Source: Lachnospiraceae bacterium (GTDB lineage Bacteria; Bacillota; Clostridia; Lachnospirales; Lachnospiraceae). Taken from it: a stretch of DNA of 64,000 bases. Position 1 is the stretch's first letter; each line of letters opens with the position of its first letter. Below are positions 1 to 9,439 of the stretch, one piece after another. The translations under genes and the position numbers were made by a program. Under the pieces are notes generated by a model. It saw only the letters and a list, made by a program, of their open reading frames with translations, was not told the DNA's origin and ran no database searches. Where the stretch lies: the NCBI GenBank assembly GCA_017935565.1, contig JAGBHK010000041.1:18225-82224 (forward strand), in the 5' to 3' direction.

Positions 1-3
1 AAT

Positions 4-972
4 TTACCTCAATTTACTATTCATTTGAGCCATTGAGCTTGCAGTTGATGCTGCACTACTCTGTATATTCGTAAGTTTAGCATTGTTACTTATATTTACC
101 GCTAAATTAGCCGAATTAATCATATTTCCTAATATCTGCTGTCTTACAAGTTCCTCTTGTTGACTAATCATTATTCGCTGATTATTAATCATTATCGTTT
201 GATTTGCTTTTATTGCTTTTAATTCTCCTGTTACTTCAGCTCGATACATATATGTTAAATATTTTTCTACGGCATCTTGAATATTTGTAACCATATGGTT
301 TTCTACAAGATTTATAAAATAATTTACTGCTGATAAATAACCATAATCTTTTGGAAACCAAGTAAGCGCATTTTTCCTATACTCATTTGCAATTTCACAT
401 TTCTGTTTACGAATTTCTTCAATTTGAACTTTACATTCTTCTTTATAAAGAATTATACCTTTGTTTTCCTCTGCAATTCTTTGATTGTCTTTCTCTATTG
501 CAGCATTTGCCAAATTAAACTCTTCAATCCTCTTGTTCTCTTTTTTGTTTATCTTTCTTGCAATGACAATAACGATTATTGCTAATATTATAGCTATTGG
601 AAGCATAGCCACCATAGCTTTAACCAAAGCTGTTCCGTAGTTAGTGGTCAATTCTCCATCATATCCTGGATAAGGCTCGTCATGTGTCATAACCCAATAT
701 GCTTTATCATCGACCATATCATATTCCAAAGCTCTCTTTTGGTCTTCATATAATGTGAAACTCAAATCAAATGTCTGCGTAATGATAATTAACAGATACA
801 CAACTATTAGTATTATTATTTTTGACTTTTCTTTTTTCACTTTATGTAATGGTCTTTGTGCAATCAATGGTCTTTGCATTTGTTGTACAACTTTTGCCTC
901 TTCTTCATTAAGACTTTGCATTTTTAGTAACAAAGACCTAATGTATATTAATCCATCATATAATCCATTCAT
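4..972 (-). CDS. membrane protein with coiled coil, unrecognised
   Basis: A 322-residue protein I cannot assign to a family. Two hydrophobic segments (about residues 50-68 and 118-138) flank a short outside loop, so both ends are probably cytoplasmic. A charged helical stretch rich in K, E and Q follows (about 140-200), then a Ser/Asn/Ala-rich tail. GGAG lies eight bases before the ATG. The stop codon is at the very edge of the window, so its downstream partners are not visible. It heads an accessory cluster and could belong to a mobile element; that is inference from position only. Confidence 0.7.
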   Translation of the reverse strand: MNGLYDGLIYIRSLLLKMQSLNEEEAKVVQQMQRPLIAQRPLHKVKKEKSKIIILIVVYLLIIITQTFDLSFTLYEDQKRALEYDMVDDKAYWVMTHDEPYPGYDGELTTNYGTALVKAMVAMLPIAIILAIIVIVIARKINKKENKRIEEFNLANAAIEKDNQRIAEENKGIILYKEECKVQIEEIRKQKCEIANEYRKNALTWFPKDYGYLSAVNYFINLVENHMVTNIQDAVEKYLTYMYRAEVTGELKAIKANQTIMINNQRIMISQQEELVRQQILGNMINSANLAVNISNNAKLTNIQSSAASTASSMAQMNSKLR

Positions 973-1094
973 GACTTTATCTCCTTGTCAGTATTTAGGA
1001 TATATTATACTCATTCTTTTAAGTATAGTCAATATTTTAAGTATGTAAATTTCCTCATAAACAAGCAAAAAATACATTCAAAAGCCATACAAAA

Positions 1095-1131
1095 GGTTGC
1101 CATTATATCCCTTTGTGATACAATGACAACC
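1095..1131 (-). terminator. rho-independent terminator after DUF5688 gene
   Basis: An imperfect hairpin has arms GGTTGcCATTaTA and TAcAATGaCAACC around an 11-base loop. On the minus strand it runs into CCTTTTG. It lies 13 bases after the DUF5688 stop codon and separates that operon from the membrane protein gene. Confidence 0.6.
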
Positions 1132-1143
1132 TCTCTTTATTAA

Positions 1144-2088
1144 TTATGAAATCATCTTTACATAGTTTGTATGTCTATAATAACGATATATGTTATTTGA
1201 AAGTACATCCTCATCATCAACTTCTGTTTCGTTAATCTCTCGAACCATCTGCAACAATTCTCTTTCACACTTGTCTGTTATGCATGGAACAAGTATCGTT
1301 TCGTGGATGCTTGCCGGAAGAATGTAAAAATCATCATCTATTATCTCTGCAAATTTTTCCATCAAATTCCTATATAATAGCACTCCTGCACCATTTACTT
1401 TTTGGGTATTAGTTGCCACATACATCATTTCACCTCTGTCACAGTTTACAAAACCTGTTCGATTTGAATTATTTTCCTCCATTCCATTCATTTTATTATA
1501 TATTTCCTCAACCACCTCTGACACTGGCATTACCACGCTTTTAAGAATGCCGGGTGTATTTCTCATTGAATCTTCGAACAGCTGACTTTCGCTGACATTC
1601 CACATTTTCATCATATTGGTTGTAATATTTATGTTTCCTAGCTGATTTATTTCCTCACCAGCCATAATATAATATGAAACAGCCATATCCATAAACCGTC
1701 TGTGTGGTCTGTTCTGCAAGCTTACCTTGTTTTTGTCTGCATTAATAAGTTTAAAACAAACCTTATGTCTTACATTTTCATAATTTGACAGTTTTGCAGT
1801 GTCACAGCTCACATCCACCTTGTTTTTCTCATAAATTCTCACAACACTTGTAACCACTTCCTGTATATCCATTCCATTTACATACATCTCATAATAATCA
1901 TCTATGTAAATGTTTGGCGCTAAATTACTATTTTTCCCTTTTATTGTAAGTCCTGTCTTAAAATTGTCATTATTCTTTATGACTTCATTTATTGTTATTA
2001 CGCAGTCAATAAGCCTGTCACCGACCATATCCCTTATCATTTCTGCAAATTTCTTCTTTGTAATGTTTTTTGTGCTTATTTCAACCAT
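1144..2088 (-). CDS. DUF5688 family protein
   Basis: A 314-residue soluble protein of the DUF5688 type, common in Lachnospiraceae and often near mobile elements; its function is unknown. The recognisable part is the C-terminal half, with the YILPASIHETILVP stretch and the terminal LSNNIYRYYR block usual for the family. AAAGGAG precedes the ATG at 2088. It is last in a tight minus-strand run with the VirD4-like, ClpP-like and RadC genes, and a terminator follows. Family call from memory of the conserved C-terminal pattern. Confidence 0.7.
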   Translation of the reverse strand: MVEISTKNITKKKFAEMIRDMVGDRLIDCVITINEVIKNNDNFKTGLTIKGKNSNLAPNIYIDDYYEMYVNGMDIQEVVTSVVRIYEKNKVDVSCDTAKLSNYENVRHKVCFKLINADKNKVSLQNRPHRRFMDMAVSYYIMAGEEINQLGNINITTNMMKMWNVSESQLFEDSMRNTPGILKSVVMPVSEVVEEIYNKMNGMEENNSNRTGFVNCDRGEMMYVATNTQKVNGAGVLLYRNLMEKFAEIIDDDFYILPASIHETILVPCITDKCERELLQMVREINETEVDDEDVLSNNIYRYYRHTNYVKMIS

Positions 2089-2102
2089 AGATTTTTTCTC
2101 CT

Positions 2103-3374
2103 TTAACTAACTTTTGCCTTATATTCAGGCAATTCCTTGTATTTTTTATGTGTCTTCAAATCAAATTTATTTACCATTCTTGGCTCTTTACCTCGTGTGA
2201 ACAGCCAGCAGCTTTCCAATGGCATTGTAAGAACAGAGTTCATCGTCCTGTTTGCCTTGGTGCTTACATATCGTGCAGTTTCCACATCCTGCCCGCCAAG
2301 ATATAGACAGTTATCGCAGTTATTTAATATAGTCCTTGCTTTTGCTTCTCCATACATATCATCAAGCTGTGAAATGCTCTGTAATATAATGCTCACATAT
2401 ATTTCTCGTGAACGGATTACCGATATTATCTTATCAAAATCCGGTATATAAACATTTGACGCAAAATCATCAAGTATCGTTCTCACAGGAACTTTTAGCC
2501 TGTTATCCTCGTAATCCTTGTCTGCACTGTTACAAAGTACCATTAATGCCTGTGTATAAAATAAATTTACTATACGATCAAGCGACCTGTCGGTGTCGCT
2601 TATCGTAAGAAACACAGCTGTCTTTTCCCTTCCAAGACTTGCAAAGTCAATCTTATTTGGATTGCAGAACAATACCCTTGCTCCATCAAATGCCATACTC
2701 GACAGTCTTTCTGCAATCATTGCCCTAATGCTTTCATACATTTTTTCAGCATTTTTCGTACCTCTATACATCTTGTATCGTGCGACTGCAAAACTCTCAG
2801 GATTAAGCTCGCAAAGTTCCATAAACAGTCTGTCAAATCTGCCTGTGGGCATCTCATTAAACAGTGTTACCACGCTGCCCAGCGTATGTTCTTCTTGCGG
2901 TAAACATTCAAGTACATACGCAATTATGCTTTCCAAATACATTCGTGCTGACAAGTCCCATACAGGCTCCTTCGTGTTCTCTAACGGAATTATACAAGCA
3001 GACACAGTCATTATGTCCTGTTCCCTGTATTTTCCGTTTTCCTCATCATAACGAACATAATCAAGGGGATTGTAACCATATGACGAAAAACAGTCCGTAA
3101 AGTCAATATTAATTACCTTATAACCTGACTGTTTCAAAACCACCTCAACTTCTTTCTGAATGCTTCCCTTAGTATCTGCTATAATCATACTTTCATTGCA
3201 TTGCAGAATGTTAGGCTTAACATAGCTTCTCGTCTTGCCACTTCCACTAGGACCTATGACAATATCATTATTATTAAGTCCTGTGACCCAGGTATCATTG
3301 TTCATCATACAGTTTTCTGCGAGTATTCTGCAATTTTCCTTATTACTACCTCTTATGTTACTATTCGTATTCAT
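2103..3374 (-). CDS. VirD4/TraG-like conjugative ATPase (type IV coupling protein family)
   Basis: A P-loop ATPase of the TraG/TraD/VirD4 family, which in conjugation moves DNA-protein complexes to the type IV channel. Walker A GPSGSGKT lies near residue 41; a Walker B-like stretch ending in LDDFAS and the QSISQLDDMYG motif near the end of the core are typical. I start it at ATG 3374, nine bases after GAGGTG, rather than at the longer open frame. That start leaves no N-terminal membrane helices, so this is a soluble or orphan form. No relaxase or VirB4 is visible. It starts 13 bases after the ClpP-like stop codon. Confidence 0.75.
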   Translation of the reverse strand: MNTNSNIRGSNKENCRILAENCMMNNDTWVTGLNNNDIVIGPSGSGKTRSYVKPNILQCNESMIIADTKGSIQKEVEVVLKQSGYKVINIDFTDCFSSYGYNPLDYVRYDEENGKYREQDIMTVSACIIPLENTKEPVWDLSARMYLESIIAYVLECLPQEEHTLGSVVTLFNEMPTGRFDRLFMELCELNPESFAVARYKMYRGTKNAEKMYESIRAMIAERLSSMAFDGARVLFCNPNKIDFASLGREKTAVFLTISDTDRSLDRIVNLFYTQALMVLCNSADKDYEDNRLKVPVRTILDDFASNVYIPDFDKIISVIRSREIYVSIILQSISQLDDMYGEAKARTILNNCDNCLYLGGQDVETARYVSTKANRTMNSVLTMPLESCWLFTRGKEPRMVNKFDLKTHKKYKELPEYKAKVS

Positions 3375-3387
3375 TATCTTAATCACC

Positions 3388-3978
3388 TCAAATCTTATTA
3401 ATAATCCTGTCTGCAAGACCAAATGCAACTGCTTCTTCAGCATCAAAATAGCTGTCCTTGGCAGTTTTCTCAAACACCTCAGACAGCTCTCTTCCTGTAT
3501 GCTTTACAAGTATTTTTCCTAATGTTTCCCTCGTTTTCATTAAATTTTTACCAATGTCATCGATTCTTAACGCACTTCCAGACACTCCATCTGTCATTAA
3601 TGGGTCGTGTATCATCACCCTTGCATGTGGCAACATTTCCCTTTTCTTTCCTGCTGTAAACAGTACAGCACCCATGCTTGCAGCCATTCCTACACATACT
3701 GTTCTTATTGGACAGCTTACTGCCTGCATAGCATCATATAATGCAAGACCACTTGAAACTTCTCCACCCTTACTGTTTATGTACATTGTAATCTCTTTTT
3801 TAGGTTCTTCCTTCTGTAAGTATCTAAGCTGCATAATCAGGGAGTTTGCAAGCGTTTCATTTATGTCTCCCACGCACTCTATTTCCCTATTTTTTAGCAT
3901 TTCATCCTGAATAGGATGTCTTATGTACCCTGTGCTTGTTTCTTTCAAAATACAGGGAATTATGACTTCATTTATCAT
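3388..3978 (-). CDS. ClpP-like serine protease
   Basis: A 196-residue member of the ClpP/crotonase-fold peptidases. The triad is visible: Ser101 in GMAASMG, His124 in MIHDPL and Asp175 in AKDSYFD. The length matches housekeeping ClpP, but it is divergent and sits beside a VirD4-like ATPase and RadC, not beside clpX or tig. It is therefore more likely an element-borne protease for processing or regulating an element protein. AAGGAG precedes the start. No Clp ATPase is nearby, so it would have to act alone or borrow the host unfoldase. Confidence 0.85.
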   Translation of the reverse strand: MINEVIIPCILKETSTGYIRHPIQDEMLKNREIECVGDINETLANSLIMQLRYLQKEEPKKEITMYINSKGGEVSSGLALYDAMQAVSCPIRTVCVGMAASMGAVLFTAGKKREMLPHARVMIHDPLMTDGVSGSALRIDDIGKNLMKTRETLGKILVKHTGRELSEVFEKTAKDSYFDAEEAVAFGLADRIINKI

Positions 3979-3993
3979 ATTTGCGTTTTCTCC

Positions 3994-4296
3994 TTAATCC
4001 TTCATAACCGAAAATGGTTCTATCAATGTTCTGTATAAAAAGTCTGCCTCATCCTTTTTATCCATCCTGTTTGCAAGTGTTACCAACTCACACAGAAATA
4101 ACTTTTGATTATTTAATCTTTCCTTTGAAAGTACCTCTGTGTTATACATAGTCCTGTAACACTCATCACCTGTAATTTTTGCAATCTCATTGAAATAATC
4201 CTCTGCAATCAAGTCAAACACAGTAAGTGTGTTAAACTTATCAGTTCCGATTGCCTCCAGTCGTTCCCTAAGTGATATTTTCCTTATGTCACTCAT
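3994..4296 (-). CDS. small hypothetical protein
   Basis: A 100-residue, mostly helical and charged protein with no membrane segment, which I do not recognise. Its start overlaps the stop of the next upstream gene by 8 bases, suggesting translational coupling. Both proteins begin with a similar ISLxxRL pattern, so they may be distant duplicates; that needs an alignment. Confidence 0.6.
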   Translation of the reverse strand: MSDIRKISLRERLEAIGTDKFNTLTVFDLIAEDYFNEIAKITGDECYRTMYNTEVLSKERLNNQKLFLCELVTLANRMDKKDEADFLYRTLIEPFSVMKD

Positions 4297-4621
4297 ATAT
4301 CATTTTCCTTTCCTCATAACATTTGAACAAAGGGAGTGCCATTATCATTATTGCTTCATCCCTCAACTGTCTATGAATCGGTCCCAATGGATGCTCCCTT
4401 ATCTTTACAGCCACATCTCTGTATGACATATACTTCATGTCATACTCCGTCAATCCTAGAATTTTACCTAATCTCTCTCTTTTGTCTTCAAACGAGCTTA
4501 AATACGACCAGATTTTTGTGTTGCCCAATGATTTAATCATGCTTGTGACATACTTCGGGTCGCTGTCATATCCGTTTTTTAACCTTTGTAAACGAAGCTC
4601 AAGAGATATTCTATCTACCAT
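4289..4621 (-). CDS. small hypothetical protein
   Basis: A soluble, charged protein of 110 residues with no recognised family. Several in-frame ATGs exist. I choose the one at 4621 because AAGGAG lies eight bases before it, while ATG 4627 is too close to that motif and ATG 4690 has no site. It belongs to the cluster with the ClpP-like and RadC genes. Confidence 0.55.
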   Translation of the reverse strand: MVDRISLELRLQRLKNGYDSDPKYVTSMIKSLGNTKIWSYLSSFEDKRERLGKILGLTEYDMKYMSYRDVAVKIREHPLGPIHRQLRDEAIMIMALPLFKCYEERKMIYE

Positions 4622-4693
4622 ACTCATTGCTCCTTTCCTTTCTTTTGTCATACACTCGGGCATTTTGTATGCCACAGATATATTCTGCAATTG

Positions 4694-5161
4694 CTACATT
4701 AATCCATTATTCCTAAAACTAAAGTAATTGTCTCTGCCAATGATAATACTATCAACAAAATTCATCCCCACAAATTCTGCACATTTCTTAAGTTTCTCTG
4801 TAATATCCTTGTCATTTGATGAAGGATTTGTCTCTCCACTTGGATGATTATGCACAATTACAAACTTACAGGCACCGTAAAGCAGTAATCTAATCATTAT
4901 CTCTCTTCGTCTTGCATATGTCGAGTTATGTACTCCGTGGGAAACCTCAAAGAAACTTATAGGCTTATATTGATATGTCATTGCTATAATGTATAGGTAT
5001 TCCTCTGCTTTCCTGTCCATTTCAAACACTTCATTCATTACCTTAACAATCTTGTCTGAATTATCAAGATTATCTAATTCTTTATAATTTATTTCACTTT
5101 CTTTAACCAATAATGGCTTAAAATCATCATCTAAAATGATATTTGATTTTTGTACTCTCAT
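4694..5161 (-). CDS. radC: RadC family JAB/MPN-domain protein
   Basis: A 155-residue RadC-like protein consisting of the JAMM metal-binding domain only; the N-terminal helix-hairpin-helix of chromosomal RadC is missing. Key residues are Glu72, His104, His106 (HNHPSG) and Asp117. The DNA-repair role once proposed for RadC is unproven, and short RadC copies are typical of mobile elements and islands. The ATG at 5161 follows AAGGAG. It heads the run radC, small genes, ClpP-like, VirD4-like, DUF5688. Confidence 0.85.
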   Translation of the reverse strand: MRVQKSNIILDDDFKPLLVKESEINYKELDNLDNSDKIVKVMNEVFEMDRKAEEYLYIIAMTYQYKPISFFEVSHGVHNSTYARRREIMIRLLLYGACKFVIVHNHPSGETNPSSNDKDITEKLKKCAEFVGMNFVDSIIIGRDNYFSFRNNGLM

Positions 5162-5197
5162 AATTTTTGCTCCTTTTGATTGAAAATTGAGTAACAA

Positions 5198-5225
5198 AAA
5201 AGAAGGTATATTTCAACCTTCTTTT
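5198..5225 (-). terminator. terminator, minus strand (possibly both directions)
   Basis: A perfect hairpin AAAAGAAGGT/ACCTTCTTTT with an eight-base loop lies downstream of the nuclease-like gene and upstream of radC. On the minus strand the stem runs into a T-tract, so it closes the transcript from 5396-6130. The 170 bases between it and that gene hold nothing I recognise. Confidence 0.7.
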
Positions 5226-5395
5226 AAACTGAATATAAACTTATTAATATGCTACAAACCTTGTATTACTATATCGGGTTCTGCAATACTACACTCGAAT
5301 AACTTGTTTATTCTCTATAAAACATTACAAGAACACAATAAATCTAATCCATTTTCGTCTATATTGATATTTTATTCTCCTTTTGTTTTATACTT

Positions 5396-6130
5396 CTACA
5401 AATAATAATCCCCCTTAAACATTTTATCATCAGAACTATCACATTCTACAAGATATTTAATATGTTGTTGTTCATATCCCATCTTCGCATTTTCATACAA
5501 ACTATTTGACTTTACCTCATATGGCTTGTTGTTTCTATCAATTATTGTCATAGAGGATACTTCAACATTAATACATATACTATTATATTCTGAATTTTTA
5601 TATATTAACTTTTCACCTTTTAATCTTTTTAATTGTGCATTATTAAACCAAAAATATTGGCGAGTGTATCCCACATAAGGGATTTCTTTTTCTTTTAAAG
5701 TATTGAAAGATAAATACTCTTTATCTTTCAATACTTCGCTTTTCCAATTTTCACACATACTAGACATCGGTAAGTAACTCTGTTCTCTATAAATTGTTAT
5801 ATCTTCTCTTCCATAAGAAATCTCTGGTTTACATAACACACAAATTAAATATCCGTTTTTATCTTCTAAAAGGCAATTAAAATCTTCTTCATCAATAAAA
5901 AATCTTGCTAGATTTTCGAAACATACGCATGCTTTAACCTGAATATTATATTGTCGAGATTTCTCTCTCAAGAACTTCGTTCTAGCACAATTCGTCACAA
6001 GCAAATCATAACCAATATCCGGTGATGTCTTCAATGCCTCATATCCCTGTGCATAAAACTCAGATTGTATGTACTTTTCACTAGCCTCACCAAAATAAAA
6101 TTTTTCGTAATTTTCATATGTAATCTTCAT
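5396..6130 (-). CDS. putative PD-(D/E)XK-superfamily nuclease
   Basis: A 244-residue protein whose N-terminal third resembles a restriction-endonuclease fold: an early GEASEKYIQ helix, the SPDIGYDLLV strand with its acidic residue near position 41, and YNIQVKA carrying a QxK variant of the (D/E)xK motif. The remainder is unassigned. Such proteins often act as stand-alone restriction or DUF4365-like nucleases in defence regions. The family is inferred from motifs only, and no methyltransferase is adjacent. It is followed by its own terminator. Confidence 0.55.
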   Translation of the reverse strand: MKITYENYEKFYFGEASEKYIQSEFYAQGYEALKTSPDIGYDLLVTNCARTKFLREKSRQYNIQVKACVCFENLARFFIDEEDFNCLLEDKNGYLICVLCKPEISYGREDITIYREQSYLPMSSMCENWKSEVLKDKEYLSFNTLKEKEIPYVGYTRQYFWFNNAQLKRLKGEKLIYKNSEYNSICINVEVSSMTIIDRNNKPYEVKSNSLYENAKMGYEQQHIKYLVECDSSDDKMFKGDYYL

Positions 6131-6337
6131 ATCTTTCTGTAAAAATAGACTATTTATGTTTAGTGTAAAATTATATATTTTTCCATCTACAATAAATATA
6201 GTATATTAACCTTTCCGTATAATTATAAATTCCATTCAGACTTTTATCTGACACATTTTTTGAAAATCATTCAACTTTTTTACATAAAGCAATCTTTTCT
6301 CCTAACTATCCATGGGATAAAACAGTAGCGTTACTAT

Positions 6338-7285
6338 TTATTGTAAATTATCGCTAGCAACTCCTACTCGCGGAATCTTTTTTCTAATATTTTCAATTTC
6401 TTTTTCCATTTTCTCAATACTATCTATTGTATTATCGTATAACAACGCCATATGAGCTCCTTTTGTTTCCTTTTCTCCAAGTTCTAAAAGCTTATTTATT
6501 ATACCTTCTCTTATTGAATACAACTTGTTTGCTCCAGTTTTATAAAAAAACACATTAAAACATTTATACAAATACATTATTCTTTGTGCTGTCAATGGAT
6601 GGTCTCTTTCCTTCTCGTCATAATAATTATCCACTTTTTTTATATTATACATTTCATCAGTATTTTGCACTTCCAAACTTTTCATAAAATAAAATATTGC
6701 CACAAAGCAGTCTATAAGTTCTTTTTGTATATTCTCACCTTCATATTCTTGTAATATTTTCTTTATCATAACATTTGCAGCTTCTATATCCGCTTCCGCT
6801 TCTTGAATTATTTTTTCAGATTTACTTTGTAAACAATGACCACAAAACAGATGCATGTACTCATGCATCACAACAAATTGAATTGTATATTCCATTATCT
6901 TCTCAATGTATGAATCATTAATATCTTTATTCCTCCTTGAAAATACCTCTTTCAAATGTGCTTTCTGTATAGTCAATATTCCTGAATAAATTATAATATA
7001 ATAACTATTTTCATACTTAAATGATACACCACCAAGTTTTTCCTTATCAACCACATATATTTGAGGAAACGGAATTGTTAATCCCATTTCTTTATATATA
7101 GGTATGACAATACCTTCAAAAAATTCATTGTACTTAGCCATTAAATCTAGTATCTCATAATTATATATTACTTTTTCTTTTTGTATATCCCAAATTATTT
7201 TTTCCGCTTCTTTAAACATTTTTTCCTTTCCATGTATCTCTACTATATCTTTTTTTAACTTCATTGATATATCAAACATATTCAT
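6338..7285 (-). CDS. HExxH zinc metallopeptidase-like protein
   Basis: A 315-residue protein with a zincin motif HEYMH (His141, Glu142, His145) followed by EAEAD, where Glu164 is the likely third ligand. A later DHPLTAQR block resembles the HPS-x-R motif seen after the active site in M48/ImmA-type peptidases. There is no signal peptide or membrane segment. Its place next to RES and sce7725/7726 genes suggests toxin control or defence, as for ImmA/IrrE proteins. The ribosome binding site is weak, so the start could be 7285 or 7279. Confidence 0.6.
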   Translation of the reverse strand: MNMFDISMKLKKDIVEIHGKEKMFKEAEKIIWDIQKEKVIYNYEILDLMAKYNEFFEGIVIPIYKEMGLTIPFPQIYVVDKEKLGGVSFKYENSYYIIIYSGILTIQKAHLKEVFSRRNKDINDSYIEKIMEYTIQFVVMHEYMHLFCGHCLQSKSEKIIQEAEADIEAANVMIKKILQEYEGENIQKELIDCFVAIFYFMKSLEVQNTDEMYNIKKVDNYYDEKERDHPLTAQRIMYLYKCFNVFFYKTGANKLYSIREGIINKLLELGEKETKGAHMALLYDNTIDSIEKMEKEIENIRKKIPRVGVASDNLQ

Positions 7286-7388
7286 AATCACTGTCTATTT
7301 TTATAAATATGCAAAAATTTCCCACTTACAATTTTGTATGCAGGAAATTTTATAAAATCATATTTTTCACACCAATAACTATGTATTT

Positions 7389-8468
7389 TTATAACGCATT
7401 CAATTTGTATTGCAAATCTCCAATATGATATGTTTTATGATATATACAATCGCAAGCTTCAACATCAAACAATGCTATATTATATGATGTTGAATCAAAT
7501 GTGCTCATATATTTTACCCCATCATATCCTAAATATTTTGCAAAAGCACTTATATATTGTGTTGGAAGATAATCCAAATCACTATCATTACTATTCATAG
7601 GTTTTGACAAATCTTCTGCAATATTTTTCAAATGAGTCTCATTAATTAAATACTTAACCTTATCCGTATCAGCATAAAATGGCGAATTGTGCGTTATACT
7701 ACTTAAATCTAATACTTTTAAATCACGATTTAATCTAAATTTTCCTATGGTAACAAAATCAAATGCACCTGCTCTGATTTCTTTTACTGTTGTTTCTCTT
7801 TTATCTGCTAAATATAAACAACTTACCCCTTTGGAATTAGCTCTTCCTGCAGTTGCTAAATCTTTAGGTGGCGCTCCTAACTCCTTCCTCTTAAATCCAT
7901 CTTTATTTTTAGCCAACCTAGCTCTGTAAAAGGTCATTCCTTTCGGCAATACTGTTTCTGTATCCTTTAAAACCTCTTCCAACACTTCCAACTGAATATA
8001 TCTACTATGAAATCTATTCTCATTTCTTAAATATAATTTAAAATTCTCCCAAGAATACTTTCCCATTATAGAATTGTAAAACAAATAGCCCTCATCATAC
8101 ATTTCGTTGATAGCACAGTTCTCACTTAATAGCCTTTTGTCTAATGTCATTGATTTTAAAACTATATCTTCTACTATAGTTCTAACACCTAATAAATCAA
8201 CATTAAATATATTCCAATCTTTAACCAGATGCTCCTCTATTGGTAATCTTGCTTCTTCAACCACATTAATGCTTAACTCTTCCTCAGCTTTATATATTTC
8301 AATAATTGAAGACAACAGCTCTTCAAATGATGAGTTCTCAAAATCTTTTTCGCTATCGTAAATCCATGTATGTTTGCTATGACAAATTGGACAATCACCT
8401 TTATGTCCAAGAGACTCTATTGCTGCTTTTACTTCAACATCAAAAAAACAATCTGTACAACAAATCAT
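7389..8468 (-). CDS. RES-domain protein (NAD+-degrading toxin family) with N-terminal zinc ribbon
   Basis: A 359-residue protein. The start carries CCTDCF and CPICHSK, a zinc-binding pair. A helical middle follows, then a RES domain from about residue 170 (FYRARLA, GRANSKGVSCLYLA, TTVKEIRAG, YDGVKYMST, NIALF). RES proteins in ResT-Xre and similar systems break down NAD+; the conserved Arg, Glu and Ser positions appear present. No Xre/MbcA-type antitoxin is adjacent. Instead its start overlaps the sce7725-type gene by 4 bases, so those proteins are its likely functional partners. Confidence 0.75.
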   Translation of the reverse strand: MICCTDCFFDVEVKAAIESLGHKGDCPICHSKHTWIYDSEKDFENSSFEELLSSIIEIYKAEEELSINVVEEARLPIEEHLVKDWNIFNVDLLGVRTIVEDIVLKSMTLDKRLLSENCAINEMYDEGYLFYNSIMGKYSWENFKLYLRNENRFHSRYIQLEVLEEVLKDTETVLPKGMTFYRARLAKNKDGFKRKELGAPPKDLATAGRANSKGVSCLYLADKRETTVKEIRAGAFDFVTIGKFRLNRDLKVLDLSSITHNSPFYADTDKVKYLINETHLKNIAEDLSKPMNSNDSDLDYLPTQYISAFAKYLGYDGVKYMSTFDSTSYNIALFDVEACDCIYHKTYHIGDLQYKLNAL

Positions 8469-9436
8469 CTATCTTCTCCTAAAAAATATGATATCAATTC
8501 CAAATGATGCATAATTGAATATCTCTTTATAACACCTAATCCCGGAAATTTACCATTTACATAATAATTTTCCAATTTATTAAGTCCAATCGTCCATCTA
8601 ACATTTTCATAATTTTCCCAATCTAATAATTTCCCCATCGCCTCTTCAAACTTGCGAGCAGGGTCAGAGATAGAATTGTTAGAATCCGATACAAAATGGT
8701 GTATTCTAAGTTGTTTCTTTTCATCAAAATAAACGACATGAATAGCTATAGCAACTGGTGCAAAACCACTTTCCTCAAACTCGTCACCCACTATAGAATA
8801 ATCAGAAAATCCTTGATAACCTCTCTTTCCATACACCAAATGATATTTGCTAAAGAATTCATCTGCATTTTCTATATAGTCTTTATTTCTCCTTGCTTTC
8901 TGAAAACAGTTCTCTAGTATAGATACATTACCAATAACTTCATCTTTAAAATCTTCATCTTTTGGTATAAATGTCATTCTTGCCTCAAATTTATCACCAT
9001 TTTCCAAATAAAAATCACAATCGCCTTCTTTTTTGTTTATAATAAAACAATTACTAATGTCAAGATTTCCTTTTACAATTTTATCAGCAAGTTCATCATT
9101 ATTTATAAAAGCTGTAATAATACTCTTATCATTTAAAATTGCTTTATATTCATCCGCTCTTTTTTGCATTGCCTCAGCTTTAGTTTTATCTTCTTCATTT
9201 TGAATATCTTGCAACATCTCCTTATATTCGGAGAAAAACTGTCCCACCTCTGGATTATGAATCAATGCAATATCATGTCCAGCCTCGATAAAATCTCTCA
9301 AAGTATCAAAAAGCGCCTTGCTACATTTAACAGGTTCTAATATAGGCGTAATATTTTTACTAAGTTTATTAAGTTTCAACAATTCTCTCAAGCAAAACAA
9401 TTCATTTTGTCTTGCTCTAAAATATGGATAATACAT
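8465..9436 (-). CDS. sce7725 family protein
   Basis: A 323-residue protein beginning MYYPYFRARQNEL, the signature start of the sce7725 family, named from Sorangium and of unknown function. These genes usually lie beside sce7726, as here. The overlap with the RES gene (ATGA-type junction) and a 3-base gap to sce7726 imply one operon. Related phage beta-protein-like folds are known, but I would not assign activity. Confidence 0.75.
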   Translation of the reverse strand: MYYPYFRARQNELFCLRELLKLNKLSKNITPILEPVKCSKALFDTLRDFIEAGHDIALIHNPEVGQFFSEYKEMLQDIQNEEDKTKAEAMQKRADEYKAILNDKSIITAFINNDELADKIVKGNLDISNCFIINKKEGDCDFYLENGDKFEARMTFIPKDEDFKDEVIGNVSILENCFQKARRNKDYIENADEFFSKYHLVYGKRGYQGFSDYSIVGDEFEESGFAPVAIAIHVVYFDEKKQLRIHHFVSDSNNSISDPARKFEEAMGKLLDWENYENVRWTIGLNKLENYYVNGKFPGLGVIKRYSIMHHLELISYFLGEDR

Positions 9437-9439
9437 CTT

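Noticed and set aside
1144-5161. A complete integrative conjugative element
   Set aside because: No relaxase, VirB4, integrase or attachment site is visible; only a VirD4-like ATPase and accessory genes.
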